A DNA stretch of 17,856 nt from Pleurotus djamor (lineage: Eukaryota; Basidiomycota; Agaricomycetes; Agaricales; Pleurotaceae): contig JAPEVF010000916.1 of the NCBI GenBank assembly GCA_029747585.1, forward strand, positions 1 through 17,856, given 5' to 3'. The translations under genes were made by a program, and so were the position numbers. The notes under the pieces are model-generated. The model ran no database searches. It had not been told where the DNA came from and saw only the letters and a list, made by a program, of their open reading frames with translations. Positions 17,139-17,856 of the stretch are shown here, piece after piece. The number at the start of each line of letters is the position of its first letter. The first letter of the stretch is position 1.

Positions 17139-17856
17139 TAGCAGAGATAAGTGTCGTCAGTGTTCATAATATATATTATCGGCCCATGCTTTCAATAGTT
17201 ATTTTACGATATATCCAGCGGATCTGTTCCATAGCCAACAGTGCTGATTACTTAGTTATATTAGGTATACCTCCGTGTGTTAACTGTCTTTGCTCTCTGC
17301 AATCGACTCAGAATCGGCCCACCTTCTTGGACAACGCCGCCCCATGCGTCGCATTCCAATGTGTTTCAGTGTGCGTTCAACTTCTGTCATAACAAAGTGG
17401 GACGCATCAATTATCTGTCATACGACCCTGGACGTAGTGGAGATGTCGTCAACAACCTCAGTCTCAGCTTCCTTTCAACCCGCCATCCCGAATCACGTTC
17501 TCGCACGACCTAACAAAGCCGACGTTTCTCTTCGGTTTTACCTCAGTTGGTAGCAAAGCAAAGCTGCCATCGGTCGAGTATTGGTGCCGCATGGAGACGC
17601 AGATGTCAGAAAAATTCAAATTCTCCAGTTCGTTCTCCCGCAGCTCTTCAGTACTCCAATTCAATACATTCACTCAACTATTTGGGCGGATGCTTCGATA
17701 GGCGTCGTCGAATGCTTTACATCGAAGCAAGGGACAATGCATCGAAGTTCAAGTTCTAAGGGGCTTTTTTCATCGAAGTTGGTTGGCTCCATCCCGTTCA
17801 ATCGTTGTGTCTACTCAGATCGGACGAGAGATGAATCAACGCTGATCTCGTCATCC
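17139..17856. other. Right flank, no recognised gene
   Basis: 718 bp with several overlapping short open frames (the longest 87 codons, at 17290-17553) but no family motif and no splice chain I can defend. It may contain part of a gene that continues beyond the window. Confidence 0.5.

Overview
The window looks like a draft nuclear sequence from a mushroom-forming basidiomycete (Agaricomycetes). Genes are split by many short introns (about 47-68 bp, mostly GT-AG). The gene content is typical of that group: microsomal P450s of the O-methylsterigmatocystin-oxidoreductase-like type, a GMC oxidoreductase, a TRI5-type sesquiterpene synthase, a family-61 glycosyltransferase and two fungal seven-transmembrane proteins of the DUF6533/DUF6534 type. 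No prokaryotic feature, CRISPR array or intact transposon was seen. Because of the introns, single open frames cover only fragments. I rebuilt the genes exon by exon from splice sites and family motifs, and the reading frame closes through every junction of the genes described as complete. All family assignments come from reading motifs by eye, not from a database search.

Layout, left to right: (1) 576-1, minus: 5' part of a DUF6533 membrane protein that runs off the left edge. (2) 577-1727: divergent promoter region with a duplicated CCAATCA / TAATAACGGCGGG / CCGTCCT module and a TATA-like box. (3) 1728-3828, plus: complete 12-exon P450 (506 aa). (4) 3829-6765: 2.9 kb in which I cannot resolve a gene, although a pyrimidine-rich, promoter-like stretch leads into an ATG at 4195. 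(5) 6766-8799, plus: a DUF6534-type seven-transmembrane protein in many small exons. (6) 8895-10906, minus: complete 10-exon P450 (507 aa), convergent with (5), with one GC-AG intron. (7) 11250-13815, minus: complete 16-exon GMC oxidoreductase (585 aa). (8) 14280-15349, minus: three-exon TRI5-like sesquiterpene synthase (about 318 aa), interrupted by one ambiguous base. (9) 15862 to about 16350, plus: N-terminal part of a third P450, broken in an N-rich patch. (10) 16363-17138, plus: C-terminal half of a GT61 glycosyltransferase that begins exactly at that patch. (11) 17139-17856: nothing recognised.

Genes (6)-(9) form a compact terpene cluster: a synthase to cyclise farnesyl diphosphate, a P450 and a GMC oxidoreductase on the same strand to oxidise the skeleton, and a divergently transcribed second P450 that is incomplete here. 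The P450 at 1728-3828 lies on the far side of the unresolved stretch and could also belong. The product cannot be read from the sequence. The likeliest places for something unexpected are the P450/GT61 junction (rearrangement or misassembly), the GC-AG introns, the repeated promoter module and the two orphan membrane proteins beside the cluster.
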